A stretch of DNA of 64,000 nucleotides, taken from the NCBI GenBank assembly GCA_023388535.1, contig JAEWFZ010000010.1, forward strand, positions 4,873 to 68,872. Reading direction: 5' to 3'. Made by a program: the position numbers and the translations under genes. The notes below the pieces were generated by a model. It ran no database searches. It saw nothing but the letters and a program-made list of their open reading frames with translations, and was not told the DNA's origin. Positions 1 through 9,000 of this stretch are shown here, piece by piece; the stretch's first letter is position 1; every line of letters begins with the position of its first letter. Origin of the DNA: Bacillota bacterium. GTDB taxonomy: Bacteria > Bacillota_I > Bacilli_A > Erysipelotrichales > Erysipelotrichaceae.

Positions 1-411
1 GATACTCTCGATAAAGGCCTAAAGACAATTCTTAGTAAAGAATTCGATCCTTCGGGCATTCAGTTATCCGGTGGGGAAGAGCAGAAAGTCGCGCTAGCAC
101 GCGCGCTTTATAAGAATGGTCCAATTTTCATTCTTGATGAACCAACCGCAGCACTTGATCCGATTTCTGAATTTGAGATTTATAAGAACTTTCAATCGAT
201 GATTCAAGGAAGAACTTCCATATTTATTTCCCACAGATTATCATCGTGTCGCTTTGCGGATGAGATATTGGTATTTGATCAGGGACAAATTGTTCAAAGG
301 GGTAGTCATGATCAACTGGTGGCTATACCTGGTAAATATCAAGACTTATGGAATGCCCAAGCCCAGTTCTACCAAGAACAAAAATTGGATACTTCGATTC
401 TATTACAATAA
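1..411 (+). CDS. ABC exporter ATP-binding domain, C-terminal part (5' end outside window)
   Basis: The reading frame is open from base 1, so this is the tail of a gene that begins upstream. The 136 visible residues hold the signature QLSGGEEQKVALARAL (about residues 21-36), Walker B FILDEPTAALDP and an H-switch in ISHRLSS. The ending, with a GQIVQRGSHDQL stretch, is typical of the nucleotide-binding domain at the C-terminus of ABCB-type exporters, where membrane and ATPase domains are fused. The signature has GGEEQ in place of the usual GGQ(R/K)Q. The substrate cannot be told. An intrinsic terminator follows. Confidence 0.85.
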   Translation, partial: DTLDKGLKTILSKEFDPSGIQLSGGEEQKVALARALYKNGPIFILDEPTAALDPISEFEIYKNFQSMIQGRTSIFISHRLSSCRFADEILVFDQGQIVQRGSHDQLVAIPGKYQDLWNAQAQFYQEQKLDTSILLQ

Positions 412-452
412 TATTAAAACTTCGCTCCTAAAAAAGAGCTAAGTTTAGACAA

Positions 453-506
453 ATGGTAGCCCATGAATAGCCTATTTTGGCTTAAATAAGGGACTACCAT
501 TTTTTG
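453..506 (+). terminator. Intrinsic terminator after the ABC exporter gene
   Basis: ATGGTAGCCC at 453-462 pairs with GGGACTACCAT at 490-500, with one bulged base, and is followed directly by a T run (501-505). It separates the exporter gene from the metal-uptake operon. Confidence 0.75.
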
Positions 507-545
507 TGGTTGTTTTATTTTTTTATGTGATTTAGATAATATTTC

Positions 546-574
546 TTGCAAAGAAAAACTTTTTGTCTTACAAT
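546..574 (+). promoter_or_regulatory. Sigma-A-type promoter of the metal-uptake operon
   Basis: TTGCAA (546-551), a 17-bp spacer and TACAAT (569-574). Transcription would start near 581, immediately before the palindromic operator at 583-598, so a bound repressor would block initiation or promoter escape. Confidence 0.65.
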
Positions 575-582
575 CTGGATAA

Positions 583-598
583 TTCAGGTATACCTGAA
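583..598. promoter_or_regulatory. Palindromic operator, probable MntR/TroR (DtxR-family) site
   Basis: TTCAGGTATACCTGAA is a perfect 16-bp palindrome at the predicted start of transcription. Its TAGGT/ACCTA-like core resembles operators of DtxR-family metalloregulators. A DtxR-family gene is the last gene of the same operon (4502-5149), which makes it the obvious ligand. The palindrome is seen directly; the assignment to this regulator is inferred. Confidence 0.7.
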
Positions 599-616
599 AA
601 TAAATAGAAAGGTTGT

Positions 617-1531
617 ATGAAAATGAAGAAAACATACATTTTATTACTTAGTTTATTATTACTATTCACAGGCTGCACCAAGGAAAAGCAACCAGCTGAA
701 GATAAAAAATTAGAAGTCGTTGCTTCCACTACCATGCTTGCAGACTTAGTTTCTCAGATCGGTAAAGATCATGTCGATGTGACCATGCTTTTTGGTCCTA
801 GTATCGATCCACATTTAGTTTTACCTACAGGTGGGGATACCAAGGTTATTCAAAAAGCGGATTTAGTTATATTTTCCGGTCTACATTTAGAAGCTCAGTT
901 TGGACAAGTATTATCTGCCTATAAAGACAAAACTGTGCTCGTAGGAGAAAAAATCGATCAAAGCAAATTGCTCTATGTCGAGGAAGATAGTGGCAAAGAG
1001 GTAGATCCACATTTTTGGTTCAGTATTTCACTTTGGAAAGAAGCCGCCAAAGTTGTCGGAGAAGCGTTAAAACAACATGACGCGAAACATGCTTCCGACT
1101 ATGAAAAAAATACAAATGCTTATATTGCACAATTAGATGAATTAGACCAATGGGTAAAAAACAGAGTCTCAGAATTAACCGCAGAAAAGAAAATCCTAGT
1201 TACGGCCCATGACGCTTTCAATTATTTCGCGAATAGCTATGGCTTTGAAGTGGCTTCTATTGCCGGAATTTCTACGGAAAGTGAAGTTACCACTGAAGAT
1301 GTTAACAAAGTCGCCAGCGTGATTGTTGAGAAAAAAGTTAAATCAATATTTATTGAAAGTTCCGTACCACAAACCACCGTTGATGCGGTGATTGCCGAAG
1401 TAGTCCGTCGTGGTAGCCAAGTAGCGATTGGAAAAGAACTCTTCTCGGACGCTTTAGGGACTGATGAATACGCCCAATACATTGAAGCGATTAAATACAA
1501 TGTAAATAGTATCGTTGATGGCTTGAAGTAA
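617..1531 (+). CDS. troA: Metal ABC transporter substrate-binding lipoprotein (ZnuA/TroA/PsaA family, cluster A-I)
   Basis: 304 aa. A lipoprotein signal ends in the lipobox LFTGC with Cys20, so the mature protein should be anchored on the outer face of the membrane. The four expected metal ligands can be placed at His66 (in DPHLV), His132 (in DPHFW), His198 (in AHDAF) and Asp278 (in LFSDALG). This three-His plus Asp set matches TroA more than PsaA, which has Glu at the third position. It would capture Mn2+, Zn2+ or Fe2+ for the TroBCD transporter encoded next. The start at 617 has GAAAGG 4 nt upstream; the in-frame ATG at 623 is equally plausible. Metal specificity cannot be settled from sequence. 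Confidence 0.9.
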   Translation: MKMKKTYILLLSLLLLFTGCTKEKQPAEDKKLEVVASTTMLADLVSQIGKDHVDVTMLFGPSIDPHLVLPTGGDTKVIQKADLVIFSGLHLEAQFGQVLSAYKDKTVLVGEKIDQSKLLYVEEDSGKEVDPHFWFSISLWKEAAKVVGEALKQHDAKHASDYEKNTNAYIAQLDELDQWVKNRVSELTAEKKILVTAHDAFNYFANSYGFEVASIAGISTESEVTTEDVNKVASVIVEKKVKSIFIESSVPQTTVDAVIAEVVRRGSQVAIGKELFSDALGTDEYAQYIEAIKYNVNSIVDGLK

Positions 1532-1544
1532 ATTCGGTGATGTT

Positions 1545-2285
1545 ATGGAAACTATTATTAGAATTGAAGATTTAACCGTTTCCTATGATTTTAAACCTGT
1601 CTTGTGGGATATCGATTTGGCTATCCCACAAGGGGTTTTGATGGCAATTGTTGGTCCCAATGGAGCGGGAAAATCAACCTTGATTAAAGCCATCTTAGGC
1701 TTACTGAAACCAGTAACCGGAACCATTGAATTTAGCGGTAAACCGTATAAAGAGATTCGTAAACAAGTGGCTTATGTACCACAACGCGAAAGCGTCGATT
1801 GGAACTTTCCGACCAGTGTTTATGATGTCGTTCTGATGGGTCGCTATGGACATGTCGGTTGGTTTAAACGAATCGGCTCTAAAGACAAAAAAATAGCGCT
1901 TGAAGCTCTTGAAAAGGTCGGTATCAGTCATTTGAAAAATCGCCAAATTTCACAGCTATCGGGCGGTCAACAACAACGCGTATTTTTAGCCAGAGCTTTG
2001 GCTCAAGAAGCTGAAATATATATCATGGACGAACCCTTCCAAGGCGTCGATGCCAAGACCGAAAAGGCGATTGTAGAACTATTTAAGATTTTAAAGAAAG
2101 AAAATAAAACCGTAATTGTCGTCCATCACGATTTAGATACCATAGCCGAATACTTCGATACTCTTTTACTATTGAATATGAAAGTTATTGCGATGGGACC
2201 TGTAGAAGAAGTATTAAGCGAAGAAACGCTTAAGAGAACCTATCATAGTAATCCCTTTAGGATAACTGAAAGGGATGTTAGCTAA
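1545..2285 (+). CDS. troB: Metal ABC transporter ATP-binding protein (TroB/MntB/ZnuC type)
   Basis: 246 aa cytoplasmic ATPase that powers uptake through the two permeases encoded downstream. Walker A GPNGAGKST at residues 37-45, signature LSGGQ at 138-142, Walker B IYIMDEP at 158-164 with catalytic Glu163, and H-loop His195 are all intact. Length and the PQRESVDWNFPTSVYDVV stretch after the Q-loop are typical of cluster A-I metal transporters. It begins 13 bp after troA and ends 2 bp before the first permease, so the genes are co-transcribed. Confidence 0.92.
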   Translation: METIIRIEDLTVSYDFKPVLWDIDLAIPQGVLMAIVGPNGAGKSTLIKAILGLLKPVTGTIEFSGKPYKEIRKQVAYVPQRESVDWNFPTSVYDVVLMGRYGHVGWFKRIGSKDKKIALEALEKVGISHLKNRQISQLSGGQQQRVFLARALAQEAEIYIMDEPFQGVDAKTEKAIVELFKILKKENKTVIVVHHDLDTIAEYFDTLLLLNMKVIAMGPVEEVLSEETLKRTYHSNPFRITERDVS

Positions 2286-2287
2286 AT

Positions 2288-3352
2288 ATGATTGACTTAA
2301 TCACAAATCTTCTTAGTAATGGTGTGGTTCGTGTCGTGTTATTTGGTACGCTAACTTTGGGATTGGTAAGTGGTACTCTTGGTGTATTTACCATATTACG
2401 TAAACAAGCTTTAATTGGTGATGCGCTGTCTCATTCAACTTTACCAGGGGTGGTCTTGATGTTTGTCTTTACCACTTCGAAAAACGTCAGCGTACTGATT
2501 ATCGGTGCTGCCGTATCCGCTGGGGTGGCGATGCTTTTGATGCGCTGGATAAAAAGCCATTCCATTTTAGAAAATGATGCGATCTTAGCTTTGACGTTAT
2601 CGTCCTTTTTTGGTTTTGGACGGTTTCTGATTAGTTTGGTCTCGCGCTATCCGGATTATTCTAAAGTTAAATTGGACGACTTTATCTTTGGTAGTGCCGC
2701 AACCATTATTGAACGCGACGTTTATACCTTGGTTGTGGTCTGTTTGCTGGTCTTGGCTTTGATTCTATTGAGCTGGCGTCATCTTAAGCTGGCGACGTTT
2801 AATTCGGATTTTTATGAAAGCTTAGGCTTTTCAAGTACAATCATCGAATTTCTAATGGCATTTATGACGATATTGGTGATCGTTGTTGGTATTCGAACGG
2901 TAGGGGTTATTTTAATGAGTGCCTTACTAATTGTTCCCGGATTAGCAGCCCGGCAGTGGAGTGATCGTTTAGTGATTTTTGTCCTATTAGCGGCCATCTT
3001 TGGTTCTTTATCGGCTCTAATAGGTACGATTTATAGCGTTACCTTTCCCGGAGGTTTGCCTACAGGACCGGTTATAGTAATCGTTGGTACTATGTTTGCT
3101 TTAGTTTCAATATTAATTTCGCCAAAGCATGGCTTGATAGCTAAAGAGTTACAACATCTGACCCATCGTAAAAATCTTGAAAAAAACCATCTGCTTATTA
3201 ACTTTAGCATCGGTAATCAACTCTCGCAGTCTTCATACCAAAAACTAATTGCGGATAATCTCATTGCTCTAGCAGAAGGCGGAGAACATAAACTCACCCA
3301 AAAAGGAAAAGCGCAAATAAAGAAAATATTAAAGGAGGAATACTATGGATAG
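2288..3352 (+). CDS. troC: Metal ABC transporter permease with C-terminal cytoplasmic extension (TroC-like)
   Basis: 354 aa. The first ~280 residues form the many-helix ABC-3 permease domain, with early GTLGVFTILRKQALIGDALSHSTLPG and the family TVGVILMSALLIVPGLAARQWSD motif. The last ~70 residues are hydrophilic and end in a winged-helix-like LTQKGKAQIKKIL segment, so the protein is longer than a plain ZnuB/MntC (~280 aa). Its 3' end overlaps the next permease gene by 8 bp, and that gene's AAAGGAGG site lies inside this coding region, consistent with translational coupling and a TroC-TroD heterodimer. Confidence 0.88.
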   Translation: MIDLITNLLSNGVVRVVLFGTLTLGLVSGTLGVFTILRKQALIGDALSHSTLPGVVLMFVFTTSKNVSVLIIGAAVSAGVAMLLMRWIKSHSILENDAILALTLSSFFGFGRFLISLVSRYPDYSKVKLDDFIFGSAATIIERDVYTLVVVCLLVLALILLSWRHLKLATFNSDFYESLGFSSTIIEFLMAFMTILVIVVGIRTVGVILMSALLIVPGLAARQWSDRLVIFVLLAAIFGSLSALIGTIYSVTFPGGLPTGPVIVIVGTMFALVSILISPKHGLIAKELQHLTHRKNLEKNHLLINFSIGNQLSQSSYQKLIADNLIALAEGGEHKLTQKGKAQIKKILKEEYYG

Positions 3353-4475
3353 CATCGCTTTTCAAACCTTGTTAATAGCTATCTGCGTTGGTGTTTCCTG
3401 TGCGTTGTTAGGTAGCTTTCTGGTCTTGCGTAAAATGTCGATGATGATTGATGCGATATCTCATACGGTATTATTAGGAATCGTTTTAGCCTATATGGTC
3501 GTACAAGATTTAACCTCTCCTTGGTTGATGATTGGTAGCACGATCGCCGGGGTGATGACGGTGGTACTGATTGAACTTTTGGTCAAAAGCAAACGGACTA
3601 GTGAAGATACAGCTACTGGTACTATTTTCCCCTTTCTTTTTAGCTTAGCTATTATTATCATTACCACAAGATTTAGAAACACCCACCTAGATATGCATGC
3701 CATCAGCGGTAACCTAGAGTTTGCGGCATATGAACCACTCGTCTTGTTTGGTGTGACTTTGGGTTCGAAAACCCTATATACCAATCTCTTGGTGTTGTTA
3801 CTAATCCTATTGACTTTGTATGCATTATTTAAGGAGTTTAAGTTATCGAGTTTTGACTCTGCTTTAGCTAAGACCTTAGGCTTGATGCCCGCCGTTTTAC
3901 AATATGTTTTAATGACGATGGTTTCTCTGACCGCCGTAACTTCCTTTAATGCTGTCGGTTCGATACTGGTGGTAGCAATGATGATTGGTCCCGGAGCAAC
4001 TTCGCTTTTAATGACTAAGGATTTAAAGATGACGCTTTGGGTTTCTGGATTGATTGCCAGCTTCAATGCCATTTTGGGATACTTTATAGCCATGTTTGTC
4101 TTTAGCGGCCAGGTAAATATTTCAGCTACGATCGCTAGTGTGACTTTGATTACCTTTCTACTGGTCTGGACCTTTGAGCCAAATAAGGGTTTAGTAATTC
4201 GCATGATTCGTAAATCCAAACAAAAGAAAGAGTTTGAAGTCTTAGCCTTGTTAATGCACATTGTCCAACACGAAAAAACGCTTGAAGAACAACAAGAACT
4301 CGGTATCAACACCTTACCGCTTGAGCTAAATTGGTCACCAGAACACTATCATAAAGTTTTAGAGCGCGGGATTGCGGAAGGGTACTTAAAGATTTCTAAC
4401 CAACTCGTAAGTCTTACCAAGCAGGGTAAGCAATACTATATTTATAAATTAAATAAACTCGGAATCAATCTATGA
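3345..4475 (+). CDS. troD: Metal ABC transporter permease with C-terminal winged-helix-like tail (TroD-like)
   Basis: 376 aa second permease of the metal importer. It has the ABC-3 family pattern: LLGSFLVLRKMSMMIDAISHTVLLG near the N-terminus and FNAVGSILVVAMMIGPGATSLLMT in the middle. About 95 residues after the last membrane segment are cytoplasmic and resemble a winged helix (LELNWSPEHYHKVLERG, then LVSLTKQGKQYY). The paralogue TroC carries a shorter tail of the same kind. A strong AGGAGG site precedes the ATG. Confidence 0.88.
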   Translation: MDSIAFQTLLIAICVGVSCALLGSFLVLRKMSMMIDAISHTVLLGIVLAYMVVQDLTSPWLMIGSTIAGVMTVVLIELLVKSKRTSEDTATGTIFPFLFSLAIIIITTRFRNTHLDMHAISGNLEFAAYEPLVLFGVTLGSKTLYTNLLVLLLILLTLYALFKEFKLSSFDSALAKTLGLMPAVLQYVLMTMVSLTAVTSFNAVGSILVVAMMIGPGATSLLMTKDLKMTLWVSGLIASFNAILGYFIAMFVFSGQVNISATIASVTLITFLLVWTFEPNKGLVIRMIRKSKQKKEFEVLALLMHIVQHEKTLEEQQELGINTLPLELNWSPEHYHKVLERGIAEGYLKISNQLVSLTKQGKQYYIYKLNKLGINL

Positions 4476-4501
4476 TATGATACCTTTAATAGAGGTGTTT
4501 T

Positions 4502-5149
4502 ATGTATCGTTCCGAAGAAGATTATCTAAAAACTATTTATGAGTTAACGGTGGAAAGCAAACGTTCACAAGTTAAAAATGTGGAAATTGCCCATCAATTA
4601 GGCCATAGCGATCAAAGCGTCAATGAAAAAATTCGTAAACTAGAAGCCAAGGAGTATGTTGTCTTTGAACCTTATCGTGGGGTCTCCTTAACTGAAAAAG
4701 GGCTACAAGAAGCGATTCGCATGGTTCGTGCTCATCGCTTGTGGGAAGTTTTTTTGTTTCAAGAACTAGAGTTTTCATGGAGCGATTTACATCAAGATGC
4801 GGAAGAATTAGAACACGCTAGCAGTGAACGAGTCGTAACCAAACTCTATCACTATTTAAATGCGCCCGATTATTGTTATCACGGAAATCCAATCCCGGAT
4901 TTGGACGGTCAGGTTAAAGCCATGGCCTGGCGTGGTTTAGCCTCTTTAGAGGTTGGTGAGGTGTTTGTTCTTAATCGAGTTTTGGATCAAAAGGAATTAC
5001 TAGAATTTTTAGATGAGAGAAACTTAAAAATAGGTTCAAAACTCACCGTATTAGAAAAGAATGAATTTGCTAGTTTAATCACCGTGGCATCCAAAAAAGA
5101 TACGATTTCAATACCAACCACTATCGCATCCATGATCTTTACCTTTTAA
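4502..5149 (+). CDS. troR: DtxR/MntR-family metal-dependent transcriptional regulator
   Basis: 215 aa. An N-terminal winged helix (about 1-65) is followed by a dimerisation and metal-binding domain, with candidate ligands Asp7, His78, Glu101, Glu104 and His105. These match MntR's D8, H77, E99, E102 and H103; MntR's E11 is Lys10 here. A C-terminal SH3/FeoA-like domain (about 150-215) makes it a long, TroR/DtxR-type member. It would repress its own operon through the palindrome at 583-598 when Mn2+ or Fe2+ is replete. It sits 26 bp after troD with an AGAGG site, and is the last gene of the operon. Confidence 0.88.
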   Translation: MYRSEEDYLKTIYELTVESKRSQVKNVEIAHQLGHSDQSVNEKIRKLEAKEYVVFEPYRGVSLTEKGLQEAIRMVRAHRLWEVFLFQELEFSWSDLHQDAEELEHASSERVVTKLYHYLNAPDYCYHGNPIPDLDGQVKAMAWRGLASLEVGEVFVLNRVLDQKELLEFLDERNLKIGSKLTVLEKNEFASLITVASKKDTISIPTTIASMIFTF

Positions 5150-5182
5150 TGAAAATCGTCCTTCATTAACGTTTTCTCATAA

Positions 5183-5211
5183 TTGACAAATAGCCTTTGA
5201 TTGCTTAAAAT
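5183..5211 (+). promoter_or_regulatory. Promoter of the purine operon
   Basis: TTGACA (5183-5188), a 17-bp spacer and TAAAAT (5206-5211). The transcript would begin around 5218, a few bases before the riboswitch aptamer. Confidence 0.8.
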
Positions 5212-5225
5212 TGGTGTGTCTTATT

Positions 5226-5304
5226 TCATCCAGATTTTAATGCCTAAAATATGGTTAGGCAGTTTCTACCGGTTCACCGTAAATGAATCGACAAGTATGA
5301 ATGA
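5226..5304 (+). promoter_or_regulatory. Purine riboswitch aptamer, guanine-type
   Basis: All elements of the purine aptamer can be placed. P1 is 5226-5237 with 5293-5304 (12 positions, two mismatches). P2 is GCCTAA 5242-5247 with TTAGGC 5255-5260, closing loop AATATGG. J2/3 is AGTTTCTAC 5261-5269. P3 is CGGTTCA 5270-5276 with TGAATCG 5284-5290, closing loop CCGTAAA. The base that reads the ligand (position 74 of the xpt aptamer) is C5292, which indicates guanine or hypoxanthine rather than adenine. J2/3 keeps U at position 51, unlike 2'-deoxyguanosine variants. It lies directly upstream of purC. Confidence 0.9.
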
Positions 5305-5315
5305 TCTTGGCTTCG

Positions 5316-5338
5316 GGTCGAGTTTGTTCGACCTTTTT
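5316..5338 (+). terminator. Riboswitch-controlled attenuator terminator
   Basis: GGTCGAG (5316-5322) pairs with TTCGACC (5327-5333), followed by five T. TCGAC at 5288-5292 is the end of P3 plus the ligand-reading C, and it can pair perfectly with GTCGA at 5317-5321 as an antiterminator. Ligand binding should lock TCGAC in the aptamer, free the terminator and switch the purine operon off. Confidence 0.8.
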
Positions 5339-5376
5339 CATTTGGTAAATAAGAATTCCAACAAAGGAGTTAAAGT

Positions 5377-6063
5377 ATGAACTTAGTTTATCAAGGCAAA
5401 ACCAAAGATGTCTATGAGTATCAAGACGGCTTATATCTACTAAAATTTAAAGACGACGTAACCGGAAGTGAAGGCGTATTTGATCCAGGCGCGAATCAAG
5501 TAGGACTGACCATCGATGGAATGGGTTTAAGTAACCTTAAAATGTCGTCTTTTTTCTTTCAACGCTTATTAGAGGCTAATATCGAAAGCCATTATGTATC
5601 AAGCGATCTCAATGAAAAAACGATGATTGTCCATAAAGTAAAACCATTTGGTAATGGCTTGGAAGTAATCTGTCGCTATCGAGCGGTTGGTAGTTTCATT
5701 CGCCGATATGGACAGTATATAAGTAATGAAGCGGCCTTAGACGGGTATGTTGAATTTACCTTAAAGGACGATCGACGTAACGATCCCTTAATCACCAAAG
5801 AAGGTTTATTAGCTTTAGGTATTGTAAATACTCAACAATATGACCGCTTAGTCGCTTTAACCCAACAAATAAGTAGTCTAATCAAAGACATTCTGGCCAC
5901 TAAAGGTTTAGAACTTTACGATATTAAATTAGAGTTTGGAACTTTAGAGAACGGAACCATCGTCCTTATGGACGAATTGTCAGCGGGTAATATGCGGGTT
6001 TATAAAGACGGCAAGAGCATCCAACCACTAGAGCTAGAAAAGCTCTTACTAGGGGGAGAATAG
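5377..6063 (+). CDS. purC: Phosphoribosylaminoimidazole-succinocarboxamide (SAICAR) synthase
   Basis: 228 aa, usual length. It joins CAIR and aspartate using ATP to give SAICAR. Family motifs include the N-terminal YQGKTKDVY phosphate-binding strand, VICRYRAVGSFIRRYG, and KLEFG with VLMDELSAGNMR near the C-terminus. First gene of the purine operon, with AAAGGAG upstream of the ATG and the guanine riboswitch before that. Downstream spacing to purL is only 4 bp. Confidence 0.96.
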   Translation: MNLVYQGKTKDVYEYQDGLYLLKFKDDVTGSEGVFDPGANQVGLTIDGMGLSNLKMSSFFFQRLLEANIESHYVSSDLNEKTMIVHKVKPFGNGLEVICRYRAVGSFIRRYGQYISNEAALDGYVEFTLKDDRRNDPLITKEGLLALGIVNTQQYDRLVALTQQISSLIKDILATKGLELYDIKLEFGTLENGTIVLMDELSAGNMRVYKDGKSIQPLELEKLLLGGE

Positions 6064-6067
6064 TAAT

Positions 6068-9000
6068 ATGAGTTTTCAACGGATTATTATTGAAAAACAA
6101 CCACAGTTTAACCGGGAGGCACAACTAACCAAAGCAGACTTAAAAGCCTACTTAAACTATGATTGTCAGGTCCGGGTACTCAATGTCTATGACTTAAAAA
6201 ATGCTACCCAAGCTCAAGCAGAAACGATTTGCCAAGAAGTTTTATATACTCCTAACCAAGATCTAACACCAATAAAAGAAGTAAACTTAGAAAAAAAACA
6301 ACACGCTTTTCAAACACAGTATCATGTCGGTGGTTTCAACCAACGTCAAGATAGCACCCAACGCATTATTAATAATTTATTAGGCTTTGAAGAAATTGAA
6401 GTATTTTGTTCAAAGATTTTTATTTTTGAAGGACTCGATGAACTTCAATTTGAAACGGTTAAAAACTATTTAATTAATCCGATTGAAAGTATTGAAATTG
6501 AATTAAATAGCCATCACCATCCAAAATATGAACAAAAACAGAATCTAAATCCAATCATGAAGGGATTTATCACTACATCGAGTGAAGACGTAGAAGCCTT
6601 AGCTAATAGCTATGAAGTCTATATGGAACTCTTAGATTTAGAACATACTCAAGCCTATTTCCAACAACAAAAACGCGATCCATCCGTAGCCGAGTTAAAA
6701 ATGTTAGAAACCTACTGGTCCGACCATTGTCGCCATACGACCTTTTTAACTCATTTAGAAGATATCGCCATCGAAGATAGTCCTTATGCCCCAAGCATCC
6801 AGAAAGCTTTCCAAGAATATTTAGAAATTCGTCAAGCGACTGGTCGTGCGGAAAAACCAATCACCTTAATGGATTTAGCGACGATTAATATGCGCTTTCT
6901 TAAAAAACACAATTTACTAAAGGCTTTAGAAGATAGCGAAGAGAATAATGCTTGTTCGGTAGTCATTGATGTTGAAGTCGATGATCGTTTGGAACCATGG
7001 TTATTACTATTTAAAAACGAAACCCATAATCATCCTACAGAGATTGAACCTTTTGGAGGTGCTTCTACCTGTTTAGGGGGCGCCATCCGAGATCCTCTTT
7101 CAGCGCGTGCCTATTGTTATCAAGCGATGCGAATTACCGGGGCCGCTAACCCACTAGCAGGTCCGCAACAACAGCGAAGTGGCAAACTAGCCCAGCAACA
7201 AATCACGAAATTGGCGATGGCTGGTTATTCTTCCTATGGTAATCAGATTGGCATTCCGGCTGGTTTGGTAAAAGAAGTTTATCATCCTGGTTTTGAAGCC
7301 AAACGCATGGAGCTTGGAGCTTTGGTGACGGGGGTGCCACTTGCTTGGGTAACGCGTAAAACCCCAGAGGCCGGCGATTTAATTGTTTTACTCGGTGGTA
7401 AAACCGGTCGTGATGGCATCGGCGCAGCGGTTGGTTCTTCGACCACCCAAGAAGTTGATGCTCTAGAAAGCAAGCAAGCCGAAGTTCAAAAAGGTAATCC
7501 ACCGGTTGAACGAAAAATCGTGCGCCTCTTTAGAAATCCTAAAGCAACCAAATTAATTAAAAGATGTAATGATTTTGGCGCCGGTGGGGTTGCGGTAGCC
7601 ATCGGTGAATTAGCGGATGGTATCGAAATCCATTTAGATAAAGTTCCAACTAAATATCCAGGTTTATCGCCGATGGAAATTGCGCTTTCCGAATCACAAG
7701 AACGCATGGCTGTGGTCATTGATCCTAAAGATTTAGATGCTTTTGTAAAACTTGCTTTAGCTGAAGATTTAGAAGCTCCAGTTGTAGCAAAAGTTACCGA
7801 CCGCAACAAAGTTGAGATGTATTATCACGATCAAGAAATCATTTCTATCGATCGAGAATTTATTAATACCTCTGGTGCGGTGCGTGTTCAAGAAAAGGTA
7901 AGCGTAGAAGCGTCCACTCAACCGGTTATAACTAATCCAGAGTGGATTAAAGGCAAAGATTTCGAAACCGACTATTTAAACAATTTAAGCCATTTATCTA
8001 CCGCATCTCAAAAAGGTTTGGCTCAAAATTTTGACCATACCGCAGGCGGTGCGACCATGTTTAGCCTTTATGGCGGAAGAAATCAAATGACAGCCCAGGA
8101 AGGTATGGTAGCCAAAATTCCAGTTATTAACAAGACGACCTCTACGGTCTCGTTAATGAGTTATGGTTATGATCCGATGATCGCCCAGACTTCACCGTTT
8201 CACGGGGGGTATTTTGCGGTCTTGGATTCTTTAACCAAACAGATGGCCATGGGAGCCGATATTTCAAGAGTTCACTTAAGTTTTCAAGAATATTTCCCAA
8301 GTCTTAAAGCTAACCCGCAATTATGGGGTAGACCGCTAGCTAGTTTATTGGGGGCCTTCAGTGTACTCAATAGCTTTAATTTAGCAGCAATCGGTGGCAA
8401 AGACAGTATGTCGGGAAGTTATGAAGAGCTAGAAGTTCCACCAACTCTAGTAAGTTTTGCGGTAAGTCATCAAGACGCTCAATATTTAGTTTCTCGAGAA
8501 TTTAAAGAAGCCAATCATTTAGTAGTTCTTTTAGAAAATAAATTAGATGATCAGTACTTACTTGATTTAAATCACAGCAAGGCATTGTTTGACAAGGTCT
8601 ACGAATTAATTCAAGCCAAGAAAGTCTGGGCTAGTTCAACGATTCCTATCGGAGGTATCCATTTAGCGATTGCCCAAATGGCGATGGGTAATGGGATTGG
8701 TTTTACCTATGAATCGTTATCTAAAGACTATTTCAAGCCAATGCCTGGGAGCTTGCTTTTAGAAATTGAGGCCTCTGATTTACACTTATTAGAAGCCTTC
8801 GATCCAATGGTTATCGGAAAGACTAACGAAAGCAGCAAAATCACGCTTAACGGTTATAGCTATAAAATCAACGAATTAATCGCTAGCCATATCAAACCAT
8901 TGAATTCAGTCTTTCCATTAAAAGAAAACGATGGACAAAGCGAAGCTTATCCTTATTTCCAACAAAACCCAGAAACGGCTAAAGACAAGCTAAATAAAGT

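Noticed and set aside
3491..4312. 273-aa open frame on the minus strand
   Set aside because: It lies wholly antisense to the metal permease gene, has no ribosome site and reads as low-complexity antisense of a hydrophobic protein.
5226..5304. 2'-deoxyguanosine or adenine riboswitch instead of guanine
   Set aside because: The J2/3 segment keeps the U typical of guanine/adenine aptamers, and the discriminating base is C, not U.
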